A stretch of 64,000 bases of DNA, from positions 1-64,000 of the forward strand of contig NZ_BQXH01000013.1 in assembly GCF_022836475.1 (NCBI RefSeq), written 5' to 3'. The stretch comes from Ligilactobacillus pabuli. GTDB taxonomy: Bacteria > Bacillota > Bacilli > Lactobacillales > Lactobacillaceae. The position numbers and the translations under genes are program-made. A model generated the notes under the pieces. It had not been told where the DNA came from. It did no database searches and was given only the letters and a program-made list of their open reading frames with translations. Shown one piece after another: positions 34,665 to 42,974 of the stretch (its first letter is position 1; every line of letters starts with the position of its first letter).

Positions 34665-34792
34665 TTGTGCTTCTCCTTTTAAATCTTATTGATAACTTTT
34701 TTCAAGTTACTTACATTTACATTCTATCAAATTTAAGCGTTAATTGCGCCCTTTGAAGTTTAGAACTTAGCGAAAAATATCCGCTACTCGGG

Positions 34793-35683
34793 TCAATTTT
34801 CCACTTTGGCCGGGTCAATGGGCCATTGTTCCCAGTCATAACACCATAATAGCGCCATTGTTCCAGTCCCAACATGCACCCCGATCACTGGTCCTAACTC
34901 GCTTTGTTCCTGGGTGACCTGCGGAAATGACTCTTGCATATCTTTAGCCCACCGTTTTTCCATTTCTGGTGCCCCGGCATTGATCACAGTCAATCTTAAA
35001 GGTGCCTGAGTTTGGGCTTGTGCTTCGGCAAACTTAGCTTTGATCGAGCGATAAGCTTTTTTCATCGTCCGCTCTTTTTCCAAGGCCAAGATCTTTCCTT
35101 CCTTGGTAAAAGTTAAGACCGGCTTAATTTGAAGCAAGCTGCCGACAAATCGTGAAGCATTTGATAAACGCCCAGTTCTCACGAGATGCGACAGGTCGTC
35201 CACTGCCAGATAAGCTGCGGTCGTTTCCCGAAACTTCTCTAGCTCTTCAATAATACTTTCTGGTGAATAACCAGCCTGAGCTAGGCGAGCAGCTAGTTTC
35301 GCCATCCCGCCTTCCGCTGCAGCAGCTAATTTCGAGTCAAACGGATAGACCTTGATCCGAGTAATTTCTGGGAGATAATTAACCAGATTTTCGTAAAAAG
35401 TCGTGATTCCCGATGACAAATGAATACTGATCACTGCATCATAACCCTCATCAGCCAACTCGTCATAAGCCGCTTGCATTTGCCCTGGTGTGATCTGTGT
35501 AGTTGAAGGCAATGTTTTTTCTGTCTTCATCTTTTGGTAAAACTCACTTGCTGTAATATCAACATTTTCTAAGTAGGTTTGCCGCTCAAAAATCACCGTG
35601 ATCGGTACGACTTTGATCTGATATTTTTCAATTTCTGCCGGAGTTAAACAACTTGCCGAATCAGTCACAACTGCTATTTTCAT
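34793..35683 (-). CDS. DegV family fatty-acid-binding protein
   Basis: The 296-residue protein has the DegV fold. The N-terminal MKIAVVTDSASCLT and the STTQITPGQM block supply the carboxylate-binding Thr/Ser residues; HLSSGITTFYENLV and the DDLSHLVRTGRLSNA region are also typical. Family members bind fatty acids and act as FakB-type partners of fatty acid kinase. The start at 35683 (GGTGGAAA upstream) is preferred to an upstream TTG at 35707. Confidence 0.93.
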   Translation of the reverse strand: MKIAVVTDSASCLTPAEIEKYQIKVVPITVIFERQTYLENVDITASEFYQKMKTEKTLPSTTQITPGQMQAAYDELADEGYDAVISIHLSSGITTFYENLVNYLPEITRIKVYPFDSKLAAAAEGGMAKLAARLAQAGYSPESIIEELEKFRETTAAYLAVDDLSHLVRTGRLSNASRFVGSLLQIKPVLTFTKEGKILALEKERTMKKAYRSIKAKFAEAQAQTQAPLRLTVINAGAPEMEKRWAKDMQESFPQVTQEQSELGPVIGVHVGTGTMALLWCYDWEQWPIDPAKVEN

Positions 35684-35778
35684 ATAATTTCCACCGCTTT
35701 TCGCCATTCATCAAATTCATTTTTATGGTTAAATAAGTACCTTTTTAAGTATAGCAAAAAATCCCCAGCGACTCCAAA

Positions 35779-35822
35779 AAAAGAAGTGCCATCTCTCAAA
35801 ATTTAAGGGATGGCACTTCTTT
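35779..35822. terminator. bidirectional terminator
   Basis: A 14-bp perfect stem (AAGAAGTGCCATC with its complement) has flanking A/T runs. On the minus strand it is the first terminator after the lipoprotein gene at 36258, leaving a 3' UTR of about 450 nt. Confidence 0.92.
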
Positions 35823-35866
35823 AGTCAAACTACATGAAACGGAAAAATTCTGCCTAACTAAACCTA

Positions 35867-36058
35867 GGACTTACACACAGTCGAACTCCGACTGGGGGCA
35901 ACTTCCCCTGACTTACACCCAGTCACGCTCCGACTGGGGGCAACTTCCCCTGACTTACACCCAGTCGAACTCCAACTGGGGGAACTTCCCCTGACTTACA
36001 CCCAGTCACGCTCCGACTGGGGGCAACTTTCCCTGATTTACACCCAGTCGAACTCCAC
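35867..36058. repeat. array of 42-bp hairpin units (CCCAGTC stems), 4.5 copies
   Basis: Units begin at 35878, 35920, 35962, 36003 and 36045 (spacing 42, 42, 41, 42). Each has a CCCAGTC/GACTGGG hairpin plus a small GGGGCAACTTCCCC hairpin. The inner bases alternate between GAACTCC and ACGCTCC. Confidence 0.93.
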
Positions 36059-36065
36059 ATCTCAA

Positions 36066-36163
36066 AATATTTCGACTAAAAAAGGACCATCAATGCCAAG
36101 TACGCATCAAAGGCCCTTTCTCCTTAGTGTTCATCTTATAACTGAGTTTTTACACTCTGTTTT
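36066..36163 (-). repeat. nested-stem repeat element, partial (locus 8a)
   Basis: It has the left terminus, a left arm of type C (AAACTCAGTTATAAGATGA in sense) and the central hairpin, but the right arm is cut off just before CGACTA. Sense to the upstream lipoprotein gene. Confidence 0.75.
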
Positions 36164-36166
36164 CGT

Positions 36167-36255
36167 AGTCGAGTTTCAAAACTCAGAAGACTCCGCCTAT
36201 CCAAACCTAGGCTCCGATAATGCTCGGGAGCTAACCGCTTTGTTCCACTCTGTTT
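36167..36255 (-). repeat. nested-stem repeat element, chimeric and shortened (locus 8b)
   Basis: The left arm is type D (CAAAGCGGTTAGCTCC) while the right arm is type C (TCTTCTGAGTTTT), and the central hairpin is deleted. It begins at the stop codon of the lipoprotein gene. Confidence 0.8.
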
Positions 36256-36257
36256 TG

Positions 36258-37151
36258 TTATTTCATACTTGCTGCCATAATAATAATCGTTTCGAGGCTA
36301 GGGCCTGTCACACTGTAAACAGTTGTCTGGTCTTGCCAGGTCAACTTGTTGCCGCCGCTAACTTCAAATTCACCGCTAGCTACAGTCTTAGGAGCTGGCA
36401 AATAGTACTTCTCAAGCAATTCTACAACTTGCTTAGCTTTGGCAGTTGGTTCCTCACCATTCACAGCCGCTGCATGAACTACTAATGACCATTGACCTTC
36501 ATTCCAGTGTAAATAACGGTTTCCGGCACCCGAATCGATCGTTCCGGAGATATTGTGACCAAGGTCAACCTTTGGCAAACCTTCTTCCCCAGCACCAGAA
36601 CGATAGTTGATTGAAGCTTTCGCTGCTGCGACTGAACCGTACGTCTTCTTAGAAACTGTGGCGTAAGGAATTTCGTTTTGAACTGCTGGATCATTTACCG
36701 GTAACGGCCGATTCCCAACACTATAATAAACCGTATAGTTTGCGCTATCACCAGTGGTTCGCGCGTTCAAGTTTGCTGAACCCTGTCCTAAACCGTCAGC
36801 TTGCGGCAATAACACGTGGCCTAAAGTCCGGTTTAACGCTGAATTAATTGTTACTAAACGTGGTTCATTATTTGTTGGCGCTTCTGAATGACCGCCACCC
36901 TGGTTACCATTATTATTCGAACCGGTTGAGCCATTGGATCCAGTCTGACTACTATCCTTCACGGAACTTGAAGTTTTCTTCGAACTAGTCGAAGAACTAG
37001 CATGTTTCTTTGCCTTATGACTGGATGTTTGTTCAGTTTTAACACTTGTTGATGAATTCTTTGCAACATCTTTTTGCTTAGTACCAGAACCGCAACCCGC
37101 TAATAATAAAGTAAGCGCTGCGACTGTTACTTTTAAGATCGTTTTTTTCAT
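36258..37151 (-). CDS. lipoprotein of unknown function with Ser/Thr-rich linker
   Basis: The 297-residue exported protein starts MKKTILK, then a hydrophobic stretch and lipobox LLAGC at about residues 16-20. A Ser/Thr/Lys-rich and Gly/Asn-rich linker (about 25-95) precedes a globular C-terminal domain of about 190 residues (LVTINSALNRTLGHVLLPQADG...). The globular part resembles uncharacterised extracellular domains of lactobacilli; I do not recognise a function. The start at 37151 fits the lipoprotein signal better than 37166. Its long 3' UTR carries two repeat elements and the CCCAGTC hairpin array. Confidence 0.85.
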   Translation of the reverse strand: MKKTILKVTVAALTLLLAGCGSGTKQKDVAKNSSTSVKTEQTSSHKAKKHASSSTSSKKTSSSVKDSSQTGSNGSTGSNNNGNQGGGHSEAPTNNEPRLVTINSALNRTLGHVLLPQADGLGQGSANLNARTTGDSANYTVYYSVGNRPLPVNDPAVQNEIPYATVSKKTYGSVAAAKASINYRSGAGEEGLPKVDLGHNISGTIDSGAGNRYLHWNEGQWSLVVHAAAVNGEEPTAKAKQVVELLEKYYLPAPKTVASGEFEVSGGNKLTWQDQTTVYSVTGPSLETIIIMAASMK

Positions 37152-37200
37152 TTGAAACGCCCCCATTTTTTGGGTTTTCCAAAAACAACTTAACTAAGAG

Positions 37201-37779
37201 TTACTGAATATTATCGATCAAATAATTGTACTGCATTACTTCTTTAAGTTCTGTCGTATCAAAGCCTAAAGTTTCTGCAATAGCATAACTATAAGCAAAT
37301 GCAGTTGAAGGTCCACGACTTGTCAATAAATGAGCATCTTGATCAATTTCTACAATGTTGTTAGTATGCGTTGTGTTTTTAGCTTCTGCGTTAACCTGTT
37401 CTTCCAAGCCTGGGAAAACTGTATAGCGGTTATTATCCAACAAACCATAATGAGCAAAGGCAGTTGGGCCAGCACACATTGCCGCATTCCACTTCTTTTG
37501 TTCCGCACGTTTTTTCATTAATTCTTGTAACTTTTCATCATCGCGTAAGTTCTTGGCTCCAGTTGTACCACCTGGGAAAATCACCATGTCATAGTCTAGC
37601 AAACTGTCATCTACGACCTTATCACAAGTTAAGGTCACCCCATGTGCACTAGTTACTTGTAATTTATTCAAACCTACCATATCGATCTTGCCGCCGAGAC
37701 GTCGAAGTACATCTACTGGACTTAAAGCTTCAACCTCTTCGCATCCGTCCGCAATAATCACTGCTGCTGTTTTTGTCAT
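37201..37779 (-). CDS. DJ-1/PfpI family protein (ThiJ-like)
   Basis: The 192-residue DJ-1 superfamily protein has EEVEALSPVDVLRRLGG with the conserved Glu, VIFPGGTTGAKNL, and the nucleophile-elbow cysteine in NAAMCAGPTAFAHYG. DJ-1 relatives act in glyoxalase or deglycase-type detoxification and redox stress. GAAAGGGGA precedes the ATG. It lies 50 bp upstream of the lipoprotein gene and may be cotranscribed. Confidence 0.93.
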   Translation of the reverse strand: MTKTAAVIIADGCEEVEALSPVDVLRRLGGKIDMVGLNKLQVTSAHGVTLTCDKVVDDSLLDYDMVIFPGGTTGAKNLRDDEKLQELMKKRAEQKKWNAAMCAGPTAFAHYGLLDNNRYTVFPGLEEQVNAEAKNTTHTNNIVEIDQDAHLLTSRGPSTAFAYSYAIAETLGFDTTELKEVMQYNYLIDNIQ

Positions 37780-37893
37780 ATAATAATGTCCCCTTTCAAT
37801 TGCCTATCTTGCTTACACCCCTATTTTAGTTCATTTTAACCAATTTTTCGACTAGTCTGTTCGAAAAATGGTCTAATTAGCCAAACGTAAACG

Positions 37894-37936
37894 CAAAAAC
37901 ACCACTAGCATCAATCACTCTGAGCTAATGGTGTTA
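37894..37936 (-). terminator. terminator of the malK end of the maltose operon
   Basis: On the minus strand AACACCATTAGC pairs with GCTAGTGGTGTT, followed by TTTTTGCG. It lies about 620 nt behind the malK stop, after five repeat elements, so they are all in the 3' UTR. Confidence 0.8.
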
Positions 37937-37994
37937 ATAACTAAAGATTCTATTAATTTCACGAAATTTGTGGAACTTTAACTTGGACTAACAA

Positions 37995-38056
37995 AAAATG
38001 CAATGTCTCCAGGTTACGATAATACTCGGTAGCTAACCGCTTTGCTCCACTCTGTG
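37995..38056 (-). repeat. nested-stem repeat element, left half, type D arm (locus 9a)
   Basis: Left terminus and CAAAGCGGTTAGCTACCGAG are present; the right half has been lost. Last in the row of five behind malK. Confidence 0.75.
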
Positions 38057-38061
38057 TTCAG

Positions 38062-38182
38062 AGTCGAGCTGCGTGAGGCAAGAGATTCCGTTTATCACAC
38101 CCCAACCTTCAATACCCAAAACGCATTAAAGGCTGGGTCACGATAATACTCGTCTCTTAACCGCCCCACTCCGCTCTGTGAT
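38062..38182 (-). repeat. nested-stem repeat element, type B arms (locus 9b)
   Basis: Arms GTGGGGC-GGTT-AAGAGA and TCTCTT-GCCTCAC. Relative to other type B copies the left arm has A to G, which forms a G-U pair in the sense strand and keeps the helix. Confidence 0.93.
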
Positions 38183-38184
38183 CT

Positions 38185-38305
38185 TAGTCGAGCTACTGAA
38201 GCCAAGACTTTCCGCCTATCTCACCCCAACCTTCAATGCCAAATGCGCATTAAAGGCTAGGCTATGATAGTGCTCGAGTCTTAACCAGCTTCCTCCGCTC
38301 TGTGA
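38185..38305 (-). repeat. nested-stem repeat element, type E arms (locus 9c)
   Basis: Arms GAAGCT-GGTT-AAGACT and AGTCTT-GGCTTC. The inner hairpin AGCCTTTAATGC pairs with GCATTGAAGGTT. Confidence 0.93.
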
Positions 38306-38308
38306 TCT

Positions 38309-38430
38309 TAGTCGAGCTGCGTGAAACAGAAAGTTCCGCCCATCCAAACCCAAGCACCAATGCCTAAAACGCATTAGTGCTCAGGTTCCGATGGTGCTCG
38401 CTTTCTAAACGCTTCACTCCACTCTGTGAT
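38309..38430 (-). repeat. nested-stem repeat element, type A arms (locus 9d)
   Basis: Arms GTGAAGC-GTTT-AGAAAG and CTTTCT-GTTTCAC (one G-U). The inner hairpin AACCTGAGCACTAATGC pairs with GCATTGGTGCTTGGGTT over 17 bp, including three G-U pairs that exist only in the sense strand. Confidence 0.94.
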
Positions 38431-38432
38431 CT

Positions 38433-38551
38433 TAGTCGAGCTCCAAAACTCAGAAGACTCCGCCTAATCAGAAAGGCTGACCAATGCCTAAAACGCATTA
38501 GTCAACCTTTCTCCTTAGTGCTCATCTTCTAAACGAGTTTTTCCGCTCTGT
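38433..38551 (-). repeat. nested-stem repeat element, type C arms (locus 9e)
   Basis: It begins at the malK stop codon. Arms AAAACTC-GTTT-AGAAGA and TCTTCT-GAGTTTT. The inner hairpin AAAGGTTGACTAATGC pairs with GCATTGGTCAGCCTTT, with two G-U pairs. Confidence 0.94.
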
Positions 38552-38553
38552 TT

Positions 38554-39660
38554 TTAATACACCGAATTTTCTGTCTCTGGGTCAAAGAAATGAGCCTTGT
38601 TTAAATCTACGCCCATCGTAACCTTCGTTCCCGGTTGAACAAAGTCTCTAGCATCTACCTTGCAGACAAATTCCGTTTCGCCCACCTTACTATACAACTG
38701 CGATTCAGCTCCCAATAACTCTGACACCGAAACCGTTGCCGAAACGATCGAATCTGGGAAAGTCTCGATAAATGCCTGTTCCGTATGCATATCTTCCGGT
38801 CGGATCCCAAAGACCAGTTTCTTTTGTTCGTAACCTTTGCTTTCCAAAATCTTCAAGCAACCTTCGGGGACCTTTAAGTTAAAGTTTTTACCTTCATCGT
38901 AGATATAGCCCTGATCCAAAGTCACATTAAAGAAATTCATTGCTGGGGCACCAATAAAGCCGCCAACAAAAACGTTAGTTGGTTGATCATAAACTTCTTG
39001 CGGAGTCCCGATCTGCTGAACTTTACCATCTTTCATAACCACGATCCGGTCCGCCATCGTCATTGCTTCCGTCTGATCATGCGTAACGTAAATCGTCGTT
39101 GTCTTCAAATCTTGATGTAATTTCGCGATTTGTGCCCGCATTGCGACCCGCAATTTGGCATCCAAGTTTGACAATGGTTCATCCATCAAAAAGATTGGCG
39201 CATCCCGCACAATGGCACGACCCAAAGCGACCCGCTGACGTTGTCCACCAGATAAGGCTGCTGGTTTTCTTTCCAAATATTCTTCCAAACCTAAAATATC
39301 AGCGGCGTGGTGCACCCGTTTGTCAATTTCATCCTTGGAATACTTCCGCAATTTCAAACCAAAGGCCATGTTGTCAAAAACGGTCATATGCGGATACAAT
39401 GCATAGGTCTGAAAGACCATCGCAATATCGCGGTCCTTCGGTGCTTCATCGTTGACCACATTGCCGTCGATCTTTAAGTCACCCTTCGTAATATCTTCTA
39501 GACCCGCGATCATTCGCAGCGTCGTCGACTTCCCGCAGCCAGATGGTCCAACGAAGACGATAAACTCTTGGTCCTTAATATCTAAGTTAAAATCAGTCAC
39601 TGAGTAGTCATCAGCATTATCGTATTTTTTATAAATGTGTTCTAAGTTTAGCTCAACCAT
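38554..39660 (-). CDS. malK: maltodextrin ABC transporter ATP-binding protein (MalK/MsmK/UgpC type)
   Basis: The 368-residue sugar ABC ATPase has Walker A GPSGCGKSTT, Q-loop VFQTYALYPHMTV, signature LSGGQRQRVALGRAI, Walker B IFLMDEPLSNLDA and the H-loop TIYVTHDQTEAMTMADR. The C-terminal MOI/TOBE regulatory domain (about 240-368) contains FGIRPEDMH. It powers the MalFG permease for maltose/maltodextrin uptake and may serve other sugar transporters. It is the last gene of the mal operon; five repeat elements fill its 3' UTR. Confidence 0.95.
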   Translation of the reverse strand: MVELNLEHIYKKYDNADDYSVTDFNLDIKDQEFIVFVGPSGCGKSTTLRMIAGLEDITKGDLKIDGNVVNDEAPKDRDIAMVFQTYALYPHMTVFDNMAFGLKLRKYSKDEIDKRVHHAADILGLEEYLERKPAALSGGQRQRVALGRAIVRDAPIFLMDEPLSNLDAKLRVAMRAQIAKLHQDLKTTTIYVTHDQTEAMTMADRIVVMKDGKVQQIGTPQEVYDQPTNVFVGGFIGAPAMNFFNVTLDQGYIYDEGKNFNLKVPEGCLKILESKGYEQKKLVFGIRPEDMHTEQAFIETFPDSIVSATVSVSELLGAESQLYSKVGETEFVCKVDARDFVQPGTKVTMGVDLNKAHFFDPETENSVY

Positions 39661-39712
39661 TTTATCTCACCCTGCTCCTCAACTTTTTCACTTCTATGTC
39701 ATGAGTTTTTCG

Positions 39713-40519
39713 TTAACTAAGATTTCCGTCATTAAACCTGGTTTTAGCGTAAATTGTCAGCAACAGCATCACTGCACCCAACATTTGTAAGGTCAGCAGC
39801 AGTGAAACATCAAATTTCACTAAGCCAACGATCGCTACCACTAAGCTGACTGGTCCCAAGATGTTGACCATCACTGTTACACTTTCTCGAAATGATCCCA
39901 GTGTGATCAGGGGACTTTTGCGTCCCAGCCACAAAATCAGTCCGCCGCCAAAAACAAAGACTAGGTTCGTCAGCAAAAATAAACTGCCAATACTTTGCAG
40001 CATCGCAAACGAAATTGCCGCTTTATTTCTGTGATACCATTCTTGATTTAACTGCTTTTTCAACGGCTGGTCAGCCCGAAAGCTATCCCCGTAATACAAG
40101 CGGTTAACGGTCCCATTCTCTTTAAAAATAAACGACCGTTGTCCTAACACGACCGCATTTTTAGTGTGTGCCAACTGCTTTTCAGATAAGTTAACACCCA
40201 CCACGCCCTGCTGATCTTCTTGCAGCACTTGCGCGTGGTCAAAATGATACCGCCCATCAGCAAACTTGCCAGCCTGACTCGCCTGTTGCAGTTGACTGCT
40301 GTTTTTTTGCAACAGCTTTTGCACGTGCGGCAAATAAAGGTCTAACGGCATGCTTTGTTGTTTTTGGTAGAAAAATGGTACTGGCAAAATATTTAAAGCC
40401 AACAAAAACAACAGGATGATCACGATTTGAAACCAGCGTAAGTCATGGCGTTTTTGGAACATTTTTGTGGGACTGAGCCAGACGGAAAAATAATTAAACG
40501 GAAAACTCTCTTTTATCAT
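39713..40519 (-). CDS. malA: DUF1189 family membrane protein (MalA-like)
   Basis: The 268-residue protein has one N-terminal and about three C-terminal membrane helices. It begins with the DUF1189 pattern FPFNYFSVWLSPTKMFQKRHDLRW; a soluble loop of about 100 residues follows, with KNAVVLGQRSFIFKENG. In streptococci, lactococci and lactobacilli such genes sit inside maltose/maltodextrin operons (malA); their biochemical role is not known to me. Its location between malG and malK fits that pattern. Confidence 0.85.
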   Translation of the reverse strand: MIKESFPFNYFSVWLSPTKMFQKRHDLRWFQIVIILLFLLALNILPVPFFYQKQQSMPLDLYLPHVQKLLQKNSSQLQQASQAGKFADGRYHFDHAQVLQEDQQGVVGVNLSEKQLAHTKNAVVLGQRSFIFKENGTVNRLYYGDSFRADQPLKKQLNQEWYHRNKAAISFAMLQSIGSLFLLTNLVFVFGGGLILWLGRKSPLITLGSFRESVTVMVNILGPVSLVVAIVGLVKFDVSLLLTLQMLGAVMLLLTIYAKTRFNDGNLS

Positions 40520-40558
40520 GAACTTGTTTCCTCAATTCTCGGATAATTTCTAGTTTGC

Positions 40559-41425
40559 TTAGCCTTTGGCCCCACCAGCAGTTAAACCAGTGACAAAGTA
40601 CTTCTGCAAATAGAAGAACAACGCACAGATCGGTAAAGCAATCAAAATTGCTCCAGCCGCGAATAAAGCGACTTGTTGATCTTTCGGGTCAGAAATAAAC
40701 TGCTGTAAACCAACTGCGACCGTTAAGTTAGATTCTTCGCGCAGTAAGTAACGTGCGGTCATGAAATCTCCAAATGGTCCCATAAAGGCCCATAAAGCCT
40801 GAACAGCGATCATTGGTTTCACTAACGGCATCACGATCTTCCAGAAAATCGTGAAATTTCCGGCGCCGTCTAGTTTGGCAGATTCATCAAAGTCATACGG
40901 AACGGTATCAAAGTAACCCTTCATCAACCACGTATTCATTGGGATCCCGCCACCGATGTAAATTAAGGTCAAGAACCAGTAATGATCCAAACCATTCAGC
41001 AACATCCCCAAAACATAAAACGCAGTCAAGGCAGCCATCGTTGGTACCATTTGTACAACTAGGAAGAACGTTAGCGACCACTTCTTGCCAGCAAAACTAT
41101 ACCGACTGTAAGTGTACCCCGCCAAGGTCACAACGGCAACTTGGATCACCATCGTCGCCACCGAGATCACTAGGGTGTTCCAATACCATTTACCATAAAG
41201 TGTCGTCATAAAGAGGTCTTGGAAATTTTTCAATGTCCATGGTCCCTGAAAACTCAAGGTAAAGGCCACGACATCACTATTCTTAAAGGCGGTCATCACG
41301 GTGATCAATAACGGATAAATGATGACCAGTGATAGTAACAACATAAACAGATACGTCAAAAAATATTTGATAAAACGCGACCGCTTGATCGAGCTTTTAC
41401 CTTTAGTGTGGATCTTTTCAGCCAT
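40559..41425 (-). CDS. malG: maltose/maltodextrin ABC transporter permease MalG
   Basis: The 288-residue permease has six membrane helices and the EAA loop [34 protein letters not shown] that contacts MalK. The C-terminus ends in [15 protein letters not shown], typical of MalG proteins. The ATG at 41425 has GGAAGGG upstream. A GTG at 41434 that overlaps the malF stop is an alternative start. Translation is coupled to malF. Confidence 0.95.
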   Translation of the reverse strand: MAEKIHTKGKSSIKRSRFIKYFLTYLFMLLLSLVIIYPLLITVMTAFKNSDVVAFTLSFQGPWTLKNFQDLFMTTLYGKWYWNTLVISVATMVIQVAVVTLAGYTYSRYSFAGKKWSLTFFLVVQMVPTMAALTAFYVLGMLLNGLDHYWFLTLIYIGGGIPMNTWLMKGYFDTVPYDFDESAKLDGAGNFTIFWKIVMPLVKPMIAVQALWAFMGPFGDFMTARYLLREESNLTVAVGLQQFISDPKDQQVALFAAGAILIALPICALFFYLQKYFVTGLTAGGAKG

Positions 41426-41430
41426 TATTC

Positions 41431-42714
41431 TCACCCTTCCATCTTAAATGCATTAGTCTTCTTAAAGACTAACAGTGATACACCGATCACGATCGCCGAA
41501 ATAATGATCGTGACTGCTGAAGCTAAACCATATTGCGGCGTGGTGTTTGTCGTTAGTTTGTAGATCCAAGAAATCAGAATATCTGAATTTCCGGCCCCAC
41601 CGCCAACGTCGCCAGGTCCCCCGTTGTTAAAGAGGTAAATGATCGAGAAGTTGTTAAAGTTAAACGTGTACTGAGTCACAAAAGTTGGTGCAGCAACACT
41701 GAAAATTGCTGGTAAAGTGATGTTGTTAAACTTCTGTAATGCAGTCGCACCATCGATCGTTGCGGCTTCATATAAATCATCTGAAATTGACTGTAAAATC
41801 CCTGTTACTAAGACGTAAATATACGGGAAACCTAACCAGCCCTGAATCATGATCAAAGCCACCTTGGTCCAAAATGGATCAGTCATCCAGTCAATTGACG
41901 GAATATGGGTGAAAAAGATATGATTCAAAAATGGAATGACCTGCACGTTGATTGCACCCGCTGAATCATTAAAGATATTAGAGAAACTCAGGATCGTGAC
42001 GAAAGCTGGGACAGCCCATGGCAACAAGAAAATGATCCCGAAGATCCGTTTGAACTTGATAAAGTCCTGGTGCGCCACAACTGCTACAAAAATCCCTAAT
42101 ACGATCTGTAAGGTCGTCGCACACATCGTCCAGATTAAGGTCCAACTAAAGACGGCGCCAAACGTTGCCCGGTAGGTACTTAAGAAGAACATGTTTTTAA
42201 AGTTCTCTAAGCCATTCCAATCGATCAATTGTGCCGGTGGAATGTGGTTAAAGTCGTAGTTAGTAAATGCCATGAATAAGGTGACCAAAACTGGCAAAAT
42301 AATTGTAAAAATCATTAACAAGTACGCCGGCATGGTCAGTAGGTAAGGAAAACCGTTTGTTCCCAGTGATTCACGCATTTCGCTAAAACTAACTGGAATT
42401 TTATGGCCTTCATTGATTTGCTTGGCTGTTTGCCGTGCATCCCTTAAGTTTAAAACATAAAACATGATGAAAATTACTAGGATCAATAATTGCAGGGTTC
42501 CTTTGACCATTAAAAACATTGAGTGGTCTTCCATTGGGACAGTCCCTAACGTGATCAACCCGGTTAAAGCTGACCAACCGAAAAAGATCATTTCAACGAC
42601 AAAAATCAGAAATGCCCCGAAAAAGAGCCCGGCTTTTAGTTTTTGTCCGTTATAAAACTGACCGAGTCCTGGAATAATTGATAATCCCAGTGCCTGATTT
42701 GGACTTTTTTTCAT
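41431..42714 (-). CDS. malF: maltose/maltodextrin ABC transporter permease MalF
   Basis: The 427-residue permease has eight predicted membrane helices. The EAA loop [26 protein letters not shown] is present, and the C-terminal [30 protein letters not shown] is typical of MalF. The N-terminal [21 protein letters not shown] is seen in Gram-positive MalF proteins. AAAGGGGAG precedes the ATG. It is separated from malE by 260 bp containing a terminator-like hairpin. Confidence 0.95.
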   Translation of the reverse strand: MKKSPNQALGLSIIPGLGQFYNGQKLKAGLFFGAFLIFVVEMIFFGWSALTGLITLGTVPMEDHSMFLMVKGTLQLLILVIFIMFYVLNLRDARQTAKQINEGHKIPVSFSEMRESLGTNGFPYLLTMPAYLLMIFTIILPVLVTLFMAFTNYDFNHIPPAQLIDWNGLENFKNMFFLSTYRATFGAVFSWTLIWTMCATTLQIVLGIFVAVVAHQDFIKFKRIFGIIFLLPWAVPAFVTILSFSNIFNDSAGAINVQVIPFLNHIFFTHIPSIDWMTDPFWTKVALIMIQGWLGFPYIYVLVTGILQSISDDLYEAATIDGATALQKFNNITLPAIFSVAAPTFVTQYTFNFNNFSIIYLFNNGGPGDVGGGAGNSDILISWIYKLTTNTTPQYGLASAVTIIISAIVIGVSLLVFKKTNAFKMEG

Positions 42715-42890
42715 TCTTGCTTCTCCCCTTTACCTGTGAACACCATTTTCTGCTGACAAATCGATGTTCCACTTTTCTTTGCTTGGATCATAGCGTTGCC
42801 TTGGTCTTTAGCAGCTGACTAGACTGCTAAAGCACCGTGCAACTCAACTTTTCTGTAAATATAGCGGTGAAGCCTTACACTTCATAATAT

Positions 42891-42922
42891 AAAAAAGTTT
42901 GGGAGGTAAGGCCCAAACTTTT
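42891..42922 (-). terminator. attenuating terminator between malE and malF
   Basis: AGTTTGGG..CCCAAACT stem followed by TTTTTT on the minus strand. It lies inside the operon, so it probably raises malE mRNA relative to the permease genes, as is common for binding proteins. Confidence 0.85.
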
Positions 42923-42974
42923 AAAAGAACTGCTTGCTTAATCATAAACCAGCAGGTTAGTACATAGCCCTGGA

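Noticed and set aside
36093-36485. Plus-strand frame antisense to the lipoprotein gene
   Set aside because: It starts in a repeat element and is a shadow of the opposite-strand gene.
37995-38551. Nested-stem elements as ordinary insertion sequences or MITEs
   Set aside because: No transposase frame, no consistent target duplication and no long terminal inverted repeat; arm types vary while ends are constant. A MITE-like origin is not excluded, only a simple one.
38062-38551. The ~124 bp element spacing being three times the 41 bp hairpin period
   Set aside because: Spacing ranges from about 118 to 126 bp and follows element length plus a few bases; the numerical match is probably chance.
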